IMG/VR virus record: IMGVR_UViG_3300032282_002846 | Span: 1-32,543 of that record | Origin: a virus | Length of the DNA: 32,543 nt | Strand: one strand, 5' to 3' | Part shown: positions 8,668 to 15,210 of the stretch, piece by piece | How positions within the stretch are numbered: the first letter of the stretch is position 1 | Layout of the letters: every line of letters starts with the position of its first letter | Notes under the pieces: model-generated | The model's input: the letters and a program-made list of their open reading frames with translations, nothing else | Databases searched by the model: none | Told to the model about the DNA's origin: nothing | Made by a program: the position numbers and the translations under genes

Positions 8668-8950
8668 ATATTAAATATCCTAATTCTCTTGCCCACGCAG
8701 GATTATCGTGGATTCTGTTATGACACGTTCTGCACGTTGCCATAAACATTTCTAGGTTGGAAAGGTTCTTTCCTCTCTTAGCTTTGTGGTGAATATCTGT
8801 AGCTCCAGCCCCGCATACCTCGCAGTTTGGGTGAGTGGAAAAGTATTCTTTTCTCGCTTCAGAGTATTCTTTGTTTAGAACCTTACGCTTATCTGAAACA
8901 GGCTTTAACCTTGCCCCCGTTTTTTTGAAACCTTTTTTTCTACTAAGCAT
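8654..8950 (-). CDS. HNH endonuclease
   Basis: This 98-aa protein carries a complete HNH core. CEVC (C43, C46) and CRTC (C73, C76) are the structural zinc knuckles; DIHHK (H54, H55) supplies the catalytic histidine; CHNRIH (H77, N78, H81) completes the ββα-metal fold. The N-terminal 35 residues are basic. Small HNH nucleases encoded near the terminase, as in HK97-like phages, are known to be needed for packaging-associated DNA cleavage, and here the gene lies 244 bp beyond the end of the large terminase on the opposite strand. It could instead be a free-standing homing-type nuclease. Confidence 0.9.
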   Translation of the reverse strand: MLSRKKGFKKTGARLKPVSDKRKVLNKEYSEARKEYFSTHPNCEVCGAGATDIHHKAKRGKNLSNLEMFMATCRTCHNRIHDNPAWARELGYLIYEFK

Positions 8951-9129
8951 TGATAGTAGTTTGTTAACTCTTGAAGTCCGATGGCGGCCAACTCCAGTGA
9001 GTCGTAGTCTGGCCTGAGGCTGTCTGGGAAAGGTTTTCCTCGTTCGTGCATGGGACTGGGGTTGCTGGCAGAGTAGGGACTGACTCGGACGTAGTACTTG
9101 CCGTTTTCGATTTCGAGGAAGGTGTGCAT
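8905..9129 (-). CDS. Small protein overlapping both neighbours
   Basis: This 74-aa frame (MHTFLEIENGKYYVRV) has the mix of strands and helix expected of a real small protein (SLELAAIGLQELTNYY). It starts inside the XRE gene, overlapping its 3' end by 166 bp in another frame, and overlaps the HNH gene start by 46 bp. In the shared stretch this frame looks more protein-like than the Ser/Thr/Pro-rich tail of the XRE gene. No family is recognised. Confidence 0.55.
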   Translation of the reverse strand: MHTFLEIENGKYYVRVSPYSASNPSPMHERGKPFPDSLRPDYDSLELAAIGLQELTNYYQCLVEKKVSKKRGQG

Positions 9130-9371
9130 AGTTCGATCACTTTATCTACTTGTTCTTTCTTCAGAATGCTCTTTGAATTTACTTCGATCTGGTTGATTAA
9201 CGATCCAGTCACACCGATCTTGTCACCCAGTTCCCTGACTGTCATTCCTAGCTTCTTGCGGGTTTCCCGAAGCTGATTAGCAAAGGTCTTGCGTCCAATA
9301 GAACGAATGTAGCGAGACTGCTCATAGGCAGTCATGCAGGATTCGTAGGCTTCGTATAATGGATGCTTCAT
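8964..9371 (-). CDS. XRE/Cro-type helix-turn-helix regulator
   Basis: A 135-aa protein with a Cro/C1-type HTH at about residues 31-81: LRETRKKLGMTVRELGDKIG, then GVTGSLINQIE as recognition helix. The first 30 residues form a helical lead. After residue 82 the chain turns into a Ser/Thr/Pro-rich tail without visible fold, and another gene is overprinted there. It is the first gene of the minus-strand operon, and its predicted promoter shares a palindrome with the divergent promoter, as expected for an autoregulated repressor. It may control 9434 onward. No protease or dimerisation domain of the CI type is seen. Confidence 0.8.
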   Translation of the reverse strand: MKHPLYEAYESCMTAYEQSRYIRSIGRKTFANQLRETRKKLGMTVRELGDKIGVTGSLINQIEVNSKSILKKEQVDKVIELCTPSSKSKTASTTSESVPTLPATPVPCTNEENLSQTASGQTTTHWSWPPSDFKS

Positions 9372-9379
9372 TTCAATTA

Positions 9380-9408
9380 AAAGTAAACCAATCCTATTGA
9401 CAAGTCAA
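9380..9408 (-). promoter_or_regulatory. Predicted promoter for the XRE operon
   Basis: Minus strand: TTGACT (9408-9403), 17-bp spacer, TACTTT (9385-9380). The expected transcription start falls about 2 nt from the ATG at 9371, so the message may be leaderless, as for lambda cI from PRM. Confidence 0.5.
9397..9408. promoter_or_regulatory. Palindromic operator candidate TTGACAAGTCAA
   Basis: A perfect inverted repeat (TTGAC-AA-GTCAA apart from the central 2 bp) that contains the -35 boxes of both divergent promoters. Binding here by the adjacent XRE protein would control both directions. Only the sequence and the layout support this. Confidence 0.5.
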
Positions 9409-9425
9409 CACTTTTTTGATAGTCT
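9397..9425 (+). promoter_or_regulatory. Predicted promoter for the rightward gene
   Basis: TTGACA (9397-9402), 17-bp spacer, TAGTCT (9420-9425). The -35 is perfect and the -10 matches 3 of 6. Its start point would lie about 2 nt before ATG 9434, again giving an almost leaderless mRNA. Confidence 0.4.
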
Positions 9426-9433
9426 ATTTGCTT

Positions 9434-9811
9434 ATGGATAACACTAACGAAAACAACGAAGTAGATAAAGACGCAGAACGTATGCTTGCCGCAGTTAGGC
9501 AAACAGTTCTGATTACAAATATGTCTCTAGCTACTGCACTAAATACTGGGTTCCTTGCACAATATGAATCTGACCAAGGCATCTGCAACATGGCACTCAA
9601 ACCAAATAATACTGCTGTTGTTGCAACTACCGCCGCAACTGGACTAACAATCTACCAGTCTAACTTCTTCATCAAGGATGATGCTATCGGAGAACAACGC
9701 TGCATCTACAAATGTGAGAACGAAGATGACGCTGATGAAATCTGGGACAAGATCAATGACCAGATGTATCAATGGTCGCGGAATGAAATTAAGTCTGTTA
9801 GTCTAGAGTGA
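9434..9811 (+). CDS. Hypothetical protein divergent from the XRE regulator
   Basis: A 125-aa acidic protein beginning MDNTNENNEVDKDAERML; helical N-terminal third, a Thr/Ala-rich centre (AVVATTAATGL) and an Asp/Glu-rich C-terminal third with a possible helical segment (DADEIWDKINDQMYQW). Upstream in-frame TTG codons exist, but ATG 9434 fits the promoter position. It is the only gene between the XRE regulator and the replication block and ends directly at a palindrome copy. Position suggests an early or regulated gene; no family is recognised. Confidence 0.7.
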   Translation: MDNTNENNEVDKDAERMLAAVRQTVLITNMSLATALNTGFLAQYESDQGICNMALKPNNTAVVATTAATGLTIYQSNFFIKDDAIGEQRCIYKCENEDDADEIWDKINDQMYQWSRNEIKSVSLE

Positions 9812-9827
9812 CTATCGTTACCGATAA
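9812..9827. repeat. Dispersed palindrome, copy 4
   Basis: CTATCGTTACCGATAA; one outer mismatch. It begins at the base after the preceding stop codon and 18 bp upstream of the -35 box at 9846. Confidence 0.85.
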
Positions 9828-9845
9828 AAATATTGTAAAAAAGAT

Positions 9846-9874
9846 TTGACACTATCACTAGATGTAGTAGTGTC
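9846..9874 (+). promoter_or_regulatory. Predicted promoter and overlapping inverted repeat before the initiator gene
   Basis: TTGACA (9846-9851), 16-bp spacer and a weak TAGTGT -10 (9868-9873). GACACTA (9848-9854) and TAGTGTC (9868-9874) form a perfect 7-bp inverted repeat spanning both elements, a plausible operator. The 130-nt region after it (to 10005) holds a CGTCTG/CAGACG hairpin (9897-9917) and no convincing gene. Confidence 0.4.
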
Positions 9875-10005
9875 TGTCTTGTACGAGCAATCGTGCCGTC
9901 TGCGTGAAGAACAGACGAAAATCAAAAGTAATAAATTGAAACCCATATATCACCCGCTCCTTAGTAGGTATTCTTCACCCGTCATTTCGCCGGACTTTTG
10001 CTGCT

Positions 10006-10929
10006 ATGGAGAGGGTGGCCTTTTTTAAAATGATACCTGTAAAACAACCTCAACGCCTATTCGTCAGAATGAAGAAGGCAGTCTTGAGAGAGGACATAAT
10101 GATGTTAACTCAAGATGTAACTCAGGCATTGGTTCTAGGACAAATGCTGTATTGGACAAAAACACTTGATACGGTCAATAACTGGATTTTTGAAGAGAAC
10201 AAACGCTTGGCTGAATCTGACCTACCACAACATGAATACAACTATGGTTGGATTTATAAATCAGCCCGTGAAATGCGCGAGGATTTGATGTGTGCTTTTA
10301 GTGAAGATGCAATCCAACGTGCATTTTCTACTCTTGTCACAAAAGGGGTTTTTATGACCAGAAGCAACCCAAGGGTGAGATATGATAGGACACTCCAGTA
10401 TCGAATCGACCTCGTTTTTTTGCGTAGATTATTGAAGGATCGAGGGTATGAAATGACAGATTTTCAGTTGGCAACCATCCCGCAAGAGGCGGTGTTCATT
10501 CCGCAAGGTGCGGGATCAATGCCGCAAGATGCGGAAGCAATAACAGAGATTAAAACAAAGATTAAAAACATAGAAGTAAAACCCCTAACCCCTTTTCAAG
10601 GGGAAGAGGAAAATTCGGCAATAGCCTCATCTTCCACAAATGATAAAACTTCAAATGGATTCCAGACCTCTGAATTATTTAATCAGCAACCTACCGCCGC
10701 TAACCCACCCAAGGGAAGGAAGCCTAGAGTGCAAAAACCAGTAGACGCTGAGTTCCTAGCAGAACTTCAAAAACTAAACCCAGAAAAGGATGTTGAGAAG
10801 GAAGCGCAGAACGCTCAGTCATGGCTACTCGCCCACCCAGACCGTAAGTACACCCGTGCGTTCCTCACCGCTTGGGTCATCCGCTCCAAGAATGTAGTTG
10901 ATCAGAATCCTTACAGACAATCCTTCTAA
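10006..10929 (+). CDS. Replication initiator / replisome organiser
   Basis: This 307-aa protein is encoded directly before a DnaB-type helicase, the usual place of phage initiators and helicase loaders. Residues 25-145 look like a winged-helix replisome organiser domain (GWIYKSAREMREDL, AIQRAFSTLVTKGVF, YRIDLVFLRRLLK). Residues 155-240 are low-complexity and contain three 7-residue repeats PQEAVFI, PQGAGSM and PQDAEAI, encoded by the iteron array. The C-terminal 60 residues are helical (KNPYRQSF end) and could contact the helicase. This split, with a DNA-binding N terminus, an origin-bearing linker and a helicase-side C terminus, parallels lambda O. ATG 10006 is used; ATG 10030 is an alternative nine codons in, with GGAGAGGG about 15 nt before it. 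Confidence 0.8.
   Translation: MERVAFFKMIPVKQPQRLFVRMKKAVLREDIMMLTQDVTQALVLGQMLYWTKTLDTVNNWIFEENKRLAESDLPQHEYNYGWIYKSAREMREDLMCAFSEDAIQRAFSTLVTKGVFMTRSNPRVRYDRTLQYRIDLVFLRRLLKDRGYEMTDFQLATIPQEAVFIPQGAGSMPQDAEAITEIKTKIKNIEVKPLTPFQGEEENSAIASSSTNDKTSNGFQTSELFNQQPTAANPPKGRKPRVQKPVDAEFLAELQKLNPEKDVEKEAQNAQSWLLAHPDRKYTRAFLTAWVIRSKNVVDQNPYRQSF
10480..10577 (+). other. Putative replication origin: three 21-bp iterons plus A/T-rich stretch
   Basis: CCGCAAGAGGCGG, CCGCAAGGTGCGG and CCGCAAGATGCGG begin at 10480, 10501 and 10522, exactly 21 bp (two helical turns) apart. Each is itself an inverted repeat (CCGC/GCGG). They are followed by an A-rich region holding AGATTAAAA twice (10548 and 10560), suited to strand opening. 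The array lies inside the initiator gene, like the lambda origin in gene O. The iterons are in codon phase, so a purely protein-level repeat is the competing view. Confidence 0.7.
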
Positions 10930-12179
10930 TGAAAAAGACACCACTAATGAAAGTAGTCCCAATAGCCACCAAAAGCGAAGCGGCAGCGTTAGCTTTAATC
11001 GCAATAGACAGAAACATCCTCGCACAACAAACGTGGGATGTGGATTATTTCGCTCTGCCGCCTCACAGGAAGGTTTTTACTGCCCTCCAAGGGGTTCACC
11101 AGCGAACAGGGGCTTGTTGCCCGTTTTCTGCCATTGCTGAGTTAGAAGCAACAGGCGAGATCGAAGCGGCTGGAGGAGAGAACGAAGTCCATGAGATTCT
11201 TTCCACCATGAAGATTGCTTCTGGGAAGGTTTGTCAGGATATGGCGGACGATTACCGCAAGCAGTTAGTCAGAAACAAAGGATACCGCGATGTCATCAAG
11301 GTTATCGAGGAAGAAGAACCAAATATTCGCGTAGGAAAGTCTGATTTGAAGAAATTATCGGAAACGATAATGAGATGTTCAGAGGATCGGGGAGTAAAAA
11401 TCAAGCCAGTCAAAGATATTATCTTGGAGATCATCGACGAGATGGAAGGTAAGGCTAAAGAAGAGTGTTTTACCACAGGAATGATCCGATTAGACAGAAC
11501 ATTGAGGGGCGGACTGCATCATGGAGAGTTATTGACGGTAGCTTCAGAGACAGGTGGAGGAAAATCCATCTTCCTAGTCCAAGCAGCAGTAGCAAATCTG
11601 CTAAACAACAAGTCCGTTATCTTCTTTTCACTAGAAATGAACGCGAAAGACATCTTAACTCGCATGGCTTGCAACTTGGCTGGCTATCCGATCCGCGAAA
11701 GAGCAGAATATCTCAACGCAAACAAGGTAGAACTAGACGCAATCACAAATGCACTGACCAAATTGCATGGTATGCCACTTCAAATCATAGATGCCATCAG
11801 TGATATTAACGATATTGAGGCCAATATTAACCGATATGTGGGAGAAAACCGAGCAGATGTGGTTATCGTAGACTACCTCCAGATCGTATCCATTGAAGGT
11901 GTAGACAACCGAGAGAATGCTATCTCTGAGATCACAAGAAGGTTAAAAGTATCAGCATCTGTTAACAAACTCGTGCTGCTAACAGCCTCCCAGTTAAATG
12001 ATGAAGGAAGGTTACGAGAGAGCCGGGCGATTGGGATGCACAGTAATCAGATTATTTACGTTGAACATCTGAAAACTAAAAGCCAAGTGACCGTGAAGAA
12101 GAACAGGCGCGGCCCGAAAGATTACAGGATAGATATTATCATGCACGGGGAGACTTCACGCATCGAGGAGGTATTCTAA
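10929..12179 (+). CDS. DnaB-type replicative helicase
   Basis: A 416-aa RecA-fold helicase that unwinds DNA ahead of the replication fork. Residues 1-150 correspond to the shortened DnaB N-terminal domain. The C-terminal ATPase shows Walker A SETGGGKS (206-213), the SLEMNAKDILTRM motif (about 234-246) and Walker B VVIVDYLQI (311-319), followed by the TASQLN segment characteristic of DnaB. It shares one base with the initiator stop (TAATG), so the pair is translationally coupled and the upstream protein is the likely loader. A palindrome copy lies in the linker between domains (11355). Confidence 0.95.
   Translation: MKKTPLMKVVPIATKSEAAALALIAIDRNILAQQTWDVDYFALPPHRKVFTALQGVHQRTGACCPFSAIAELEATGEIEAAGGENEVHEILSTMKIASGKVCQDMADDYRKQLVRNKGYRDVIKVIEEEEPNIRVGKSDLKKLSETIMRCSEDRGVKIKPVKDIILEIIDEMEGKAKEECFTTGMIRLDRTLRGGLHHGELLTVASETGGGKSIFLVQAAVANLLNNKSVIFFSLEMNAKDILTRMACNLAGYPIRERAEYLNANKVELDAITNALTKLHGMPLQIIDAISDINDIEANINRYVGENRADVVIVDYLQIVSIEGVDNRENAISEITRRLKVSASVNKLVLLTASQLNDEGRLRESRAIGMHSNQIIYVEHLKTKSQVTVKKNRRGPKDYRIDIIMHGETSRIEEVF
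11355..11370. repeat. Dispersed palindrome, copy 5
   Basis: TTATCGGAAACGATAA, perfect arms, inside the helicase gene, read as L-S-E-T-I. Confidence 0.9.
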
Positions 12180-12373
12180 TGTCAACAGATAAAGCATACG
12201 AGAAGGCATCCAGATTCATGGATGCGGCACTTACTATCTGGGAGTCACAAGACAAAGAGAGGTATTGTATAGCGGAGAATTACTGGAACGAAGGAATGAA
12301 AATCTACAACGAATACTTTATTCAGAGAAAAGTATTGACAGAGTTACAAGATATTGATAGTTTGCTTCCATGA
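12179..12373 (+). CDS. Hypothetical small helical protein
   Basis: A 64-aa, mostly helical, Glu/Tyr-rich protein (MSTDKAYEKASRFMDAAL). It shares one base with the helicase stop (TAATG) and has a good ribosome site, GAGGAGG, in the end of the helicase gene, one of the few clear Shine-Dalgarno motifs here. It overlaps the next start by 4 nt. No family is recognised; position suggests a replication accessory role. Confidence 0.75.
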   Translation: MSTDKAYEKASRFMDAALTIWESQDKERYCIAENYWNEGMKIYNEYFIQRKVLTELQDIDSLLP

Positions 12374-12729
12374 GTAAGACACCAGATACAGACGCAAATA
12401 CATGGTCAGATTCTTCTGAAGGAGTCTTATTTAAAGTTGTCTCTGTTGAGTTCGCTAGAAGACTAGAACGCGAGCGTGACGAGATGCGTAAGGAATTAGA
12501 AGAATACAGGTCAATCGCAGAAAATATCGGAGCGGATAAAGCTGTTTCTGAAAAAGAAAAAGCAATCCGTGAACGCGACGAGGCGAGGGAAGCGTTTGTT
12601 ATTGCAACAGATCAAATGGTTATTGCTCAATGCAAAGTGCGCGAAGCAAATAAAGAACGCGACGAGGCGCGGGAGGAAGTGAGACTCTTAAAAGCTATTT
12701 TAGAATTAATCAAAAAGGATTTATCATGA
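12370..12729 (+). CDS. Coiled-coil protein with internal repeats
   Basis: A 119-aa protein starting MSKTPDTDANTW, followed by FARRLERERDEM and a coiled coil to the end. The ERDEARE heptad block occurs twice, 28 residues apart, encoded by the identical 15-bp GAACGCGACGAGGCG at 12571 and 12655, with a degenerate third near 12470. This N-terminal TPxTD plus FAR-LER layout is common in environmental phages, but the function is unknown. It overlaps both neighbours by 4 nt. Confidence 0.75.
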   Translation: MSKTPDTDANTWSDSSEGVLFKVVSVEFARRLERERDEMRKELEEYRSIAENIGADKAVSEKEKAIRERDEAREAFVIATDQMVIAQCKVREANKERDEAREEVRLLKAILELIKKDLS

Positions 12730-13055
12730 TAAACTCAAGAGCTAAAGGAGCCAGAGGAGAAAGAATGTGGAGAGATCAACTCCGCGCCGAAGGTTACACC
12801 GCTAAACGTGGACAGCAACACGCAGGAGGACAAGACTCCCCAGACGTAGTATGCGAAGAACTCAAAGGTAAACTCCACTTTGAAGTTAAGTGCGTACAGA
12901 ATTTAAATTTAGATAAGGCTTGCGAACAAGCAGAGCGTGATGCTAATGGCATTGCGTGGGCTTGCGCTCACAAGAAAAACAACAAAGACTGGAAGGTTAC
13001 AATCTCTGCCTCCACGTTCTTTAAACTATTAAGAGATGGAATAGACGGACTATGA
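12726..13055 (+). CDS. Hjc-like PD-(D/E)XK Holliday junction resolvase
   Basis: A 109-aa nuclease of the archaeal-Hjc-like type found in many phages, which cuts four-way junctions formed in replication and recombination before packaging. The family signature is complete: GARGERMW (E12), a basic patch KRGQQHAGGQDSPD with D40, then HFEVK (E53, K55) and a C-terminal helix. AAGGA lies a few bases before the ATG, and the start overlaps the upstream stop. The next gene starts in its stop codon. Confidence 0.88.
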   Translation: MINSRAKGARGERMWRDQLRAEGYTAKRGQQHAGGQDSPDVVCEELKGKLHFEVKCVQNLNLDKACEQAERDANGIAWACAHKKNNKDWKVTISASTFFKLLRDGIDGL

Positions 13056-13219
13056 AACCAAAAAGTAAAGTAGCTAAAGTTATGGGTGAGTACAAACGTG
13101 GGACACTCCACGCTGGTATCAACCCTAAAGGCCCGAAGAAAGCACCCCTAGCCAAGAGCCGTGCGCAAGCAGTGGCAATTGCAATGAGTGAAGCAGGAAT
13201 GAAGAAAAAGAAAAAATAA
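13052..13219 (+). CDS. Tiny basic protein, DUF6496-like
   Basis: A 55-aa lysine-rich protein. It shows VMGEYKRGTLHAG followed by KSRAQAVAIAMSEAGMK and ends in five lysines. The pattern of a short VM-x-E-[FY]-K-x-G-x-L-H segment then SR-x-QA-x-AIA-x-SEAG is that of the small DUF6496 family, widespread in bacteria and phages, function unknown. Charge suggests nucleic-acid binding. Its ATG overlaps the resolvase stop by 4 nt. Confidence 0.75.
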   Translation: MKPKSKVAKVMGEYKRGTLHAGINPKGPKKAPLAKSRAQAVAIAMSEAGMKKKKK

Positions 13220-13221
13220 TT

Positions 13222-13362
13222 ATGAAAAAAGCAAAATCAAAATCCAATGGTAAGTCATGCTGCGGTATGAAAAAATGCGGTGAGAACAGCAGCAAAAAAC
13301 ATGAGAAGATGGAATCTCCAGCCATGAAGAAAATGGAACGTAAACGTGGAATCAAGTCTTAA
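13222..13362 (+). CDS. Tiny Lys/Cys-rich basic protein
   Basis: A 46-aa protein rich in lysine with a KSCCGMKKCG cluster that could bind a metal, and a repeated MKKMERKRG end. It lies 2 bp after the previous basic gene and shares one base with the next start (TAATG). Tandem tiny basic genes of this type recur in environmental phage genomes; function unknown. Confidence 0.65.
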   Translation: MKKAKSKSNGKSCCGMKKCGENSSKKHEKMESPAMKKMERKRGIKS

Positions 13363-13568
13363 TGAAAAGATGCCCTAAGTGTGGTTCAAACTCAAACGTC
13401 TGTGATTCCAGAGAAAGAGGAAACAAGATTATGAGAAAACGTGATTGTAGTAAACTTGGTTGCAGAACAAGTTGGACAACCTATGAAGTAGATTCTTCTT
13501 ATATTAAACATATAGAAGACCTACATGAGAAGATTAAACAACTTAAAGAGTTTATGACAAGTATATGA
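13362..13568 (+). CDS. NrdR-like zinc-ribbon protein
   Basis: A 68-aa protein. MKRCPKCGSN, then VCDSRERGNKIMRKRDC, GC and TTYE reproduce the N-terminal zinc ribbon of NrdR (CPxC...VxDSR...RRRxC..C...FTTYE), the repressor of ribonucleotide reductase genes. The ATP-cone that makes up the rest of NrdR is absent; a short coiled coil (residues 47-68) follows instead. It may bind NrdR-type boxes or be a general DNA-binding ribbon. Overlaps the next gene by 4 nt. Confidence 0.75.
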   Translation: MKRCPKCGSNSNVCDSRERGNKIMRKRDCSKLGCRTSWTTYEVDSSYIKHIEDLHEKIKQLKEFMTSI

Positions 13569-14671
13569 GATTCCATATCTTAGGGCTTCCTCATACCGTT
13601 TCATCTAAACAATTTAACGCCTGTGCTTATACACAGAAAGTAGTTAAATTTGGAAAGATGATGACCGAACGTGGGCATGAAGTCATCCACTACGGGCATG
13701 AAGACTCTGACTTACCATGCACTGAACACGTTACTGTATTAACCAATGATGACTTTAAAAAATCCTATGGAAGCCATGACTGGCGTAAGACATTTTTTAA
13801 GTTTGATACTGGTGATCATGCTTATCAAACCTTTTACAAAAACGCTATTGAAGAAGTAGGTAAGAGAAAACAAAAGAATGACTTTATTCTCCCCTTCTGG
13901 GGTAGTGGAGTCAGACCGATCTGTGACGCTCATCAAGATATGATTGTAGTTGAACCGGGCATTGGATATGCGGGTGGTCACTGGGCTAGATTTAAAGTAT
14001 TTGAATCCTATGCCATCTACCATGCTTATGCTGGTATGCAAGGTGTAGGTTCCTGTAAACAAGACTGGTATGAAGTTGTCATACCCAACTATTTTGATAT
14101 TGATGATTTCGATTATAACGAGAAAAAAGAGGATTACTATCTTTACCTTGGTCGGGTATATTCTGGTAAAGGAGTTGAAATCGCTATTCAAGCGACTGAA
14201 ATCTTAGGTAAAAAACTAGTGATAGCTGGGCAAAAAGAGGAAGGTTACAAACTCCCAGATCACGTTGAGTATGTAGGGTACGCAGACGTTAATATGAGAA
14301 AGAAGTTAATGTCCAACGCAACAGCTTCCTTCATCCCTTCGATGTATGTAGAACCCTTCGGTGGAGTCCAAGTAGAGAACTTACTCTCTGGTACTCCTAC
14401 TCTAACTACAGACTGGGGCTGCTTCGCGGAAAACAACCCACATGGTATTACAGGATACCGATGCAGGACTATGGGTGACTTCATAGATGCCATGCATAAT
14501 ATCAAGAAGATCAGACCACAAGACTGCCTAGCCTTCGGTAAGAACTTCACCTTAGATAAAGTAGCACCAATGTACGAAAAGTACTTCAATGACATCCTTG
14601 ATATCTACACGGGTCGGGGATGGTACGCAGACGGAAACGGACTTAACTCACTCTACAAATACTATCCATGA
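13565..14671 (+). CDS. GT4-family glycosyltransferase
   Basis: A 368-aa GT-B-fold glycosyltransferase (group 1). The N-terminal half has strands suited to acceptor binding (RFHILGLPHTVSS). The C-terminal half carries YYLYLGRVYSGKGVEIAI (about 191-208) and the EX7E donor-binding motif EPFGGVQVE (E263, E271), followed by LLSGTPTLTTDWGCFAE. The sugar and acceptor are unknown: phage proteins of this type may decorate virion proteins, host glycans or modified DNA bases. It is coupled by 4-nt overlaps to the zinc-ribbon gene before and the methyltransferase after. Confidence 0.9.
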   Translation: MRFHILGLPHTVSSKQFNACAYTQKVVKFGKMMTERGHEVIHYGHEDSDLPCTEHVTVLTNDDFKKSYGSHDWRKTFFKFDTGDHAYQTFYKNAIEEVGKRKQKNDFILPFWGSGVRPICDAHQDMIVVEPGIGYAGGHWARFKVFESYAIYHAYAGMQGVGSCKQDWYEVVIPNYFDIDDFDYNEKKEDYYLYLGRVYSGKGVEIAIQATEILGKKLVIAGQKEEGYKLPDHVEYVGYADVNMRKKLMSNATASFIPSMYVEPFGGVQVENLLSGTPTLTTDWGCFAENNPHGITGYRCRTMGDFIDAMHNIKKIRPQDCLAFGKNFTLDKVAPMYEKYFNDILDIYTGRGWYADGNGLNSLYKYYP

Positions 14672-15210
14672 GCTTTGAATCAGAATACTGGGGAGACTGC
14701 TGTAATACCTTCGACGAGGATCAGAAACACTACGTCTATGCCCAATACATGGGACTACATACCGTAGGGTATTCGTTCTCTATGTCAGGGAAGTCCGTAG
14801 TAGACATAGGCGGCGGCCCAACCTCCATGTTACTGAAAACAACTAACCTAGAAAAAGGGTTGGTTGTCGATCCCCTATTATACCCTCAATGGACTTATGC
14901 TAGGTACGATGCTAAGAAAATAGATTGCTTAGTCATCCGAGGGGAAGATTTTATCGGTAACGATAAATTCGATGAAGCGTGGATTTACAATTGCCTCCAG
15001 CACACCGATGACCCAGAACTGATTATCCAAAACGCAAAACGCGCAGCTAAAATAGTCAGACTCTTTGAATGGATAGACATCCCACCCCACGAAGGTCATC
15101 CCATAGAACTAACAAAACAAAACCTAGACCAATGGTTAGCTAAGGAAGGTAGTACAGTACAACTAGCAAGGGCGGGCTGCTACGGAAAAGCCTACTACAA
15201 TATAGTATGA
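14668..15210 (+). CDS. Class I SAM-dependent methyltransferase
   Basis: A 180-aa methyltransferase with SAM-binding motif I VVDIGGGPTSMLL (about 44-56), an acidic motif II at LVVDPLL and a motif IV-like FDEAWIYNCLQHTDDP. The lack of a target-recognition domain or a (D/N)PP(Y/F) motif argues against a DNA methylase and for a small-molecule or sugar methyltransferase. Its tight coupling to the glycosyltransferase suggests it methylates the transferred sugar or its acceptor. A palindrome copy is embedded at 14951, encoding FIGNDK. Confidence 0.82.
   Translation: MSFESEYWGDCCNTFDEDQKHYVYAQYMGLHTVGYSFSMSGKSVVDIGGGPTSMLLKTTNLEKGLVVDPLLYPQWTYARYDAKKIDCLVIRGEDFIGNDKFDEAWIYNCLQHTDDPELIIQNAKRAAKIVRLFEWIDIPPHEGHPIELTKQNLDQWLAKEGSTVQLARAGCYGKAYYNIV
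14951..14966. repeat. Dispersed palindrome, copy 6
   Basis: TTATCGGTAACGATAA, perfect arms, inside the methyltransferase gene, read as F-I-G-N-D-K, the same peptide as in the unrelated terminase. Confidence 0.9.

Noticed and set aside
9846-10028. 60-codon frame upstream of the initiator
   Set aside because: TTG start inside a promoter -35 element and overlap with the initiator start; sequence not protein-like.
14668-15210. Methyltransferase as the modifier of the dispersed palindrome
   Set aside because: It lacks a (D/N)PP(Y/F) motif, a C5-methylase Pro-Cys motif and a target-recognition domain, so a DNA methylase is unlikely.
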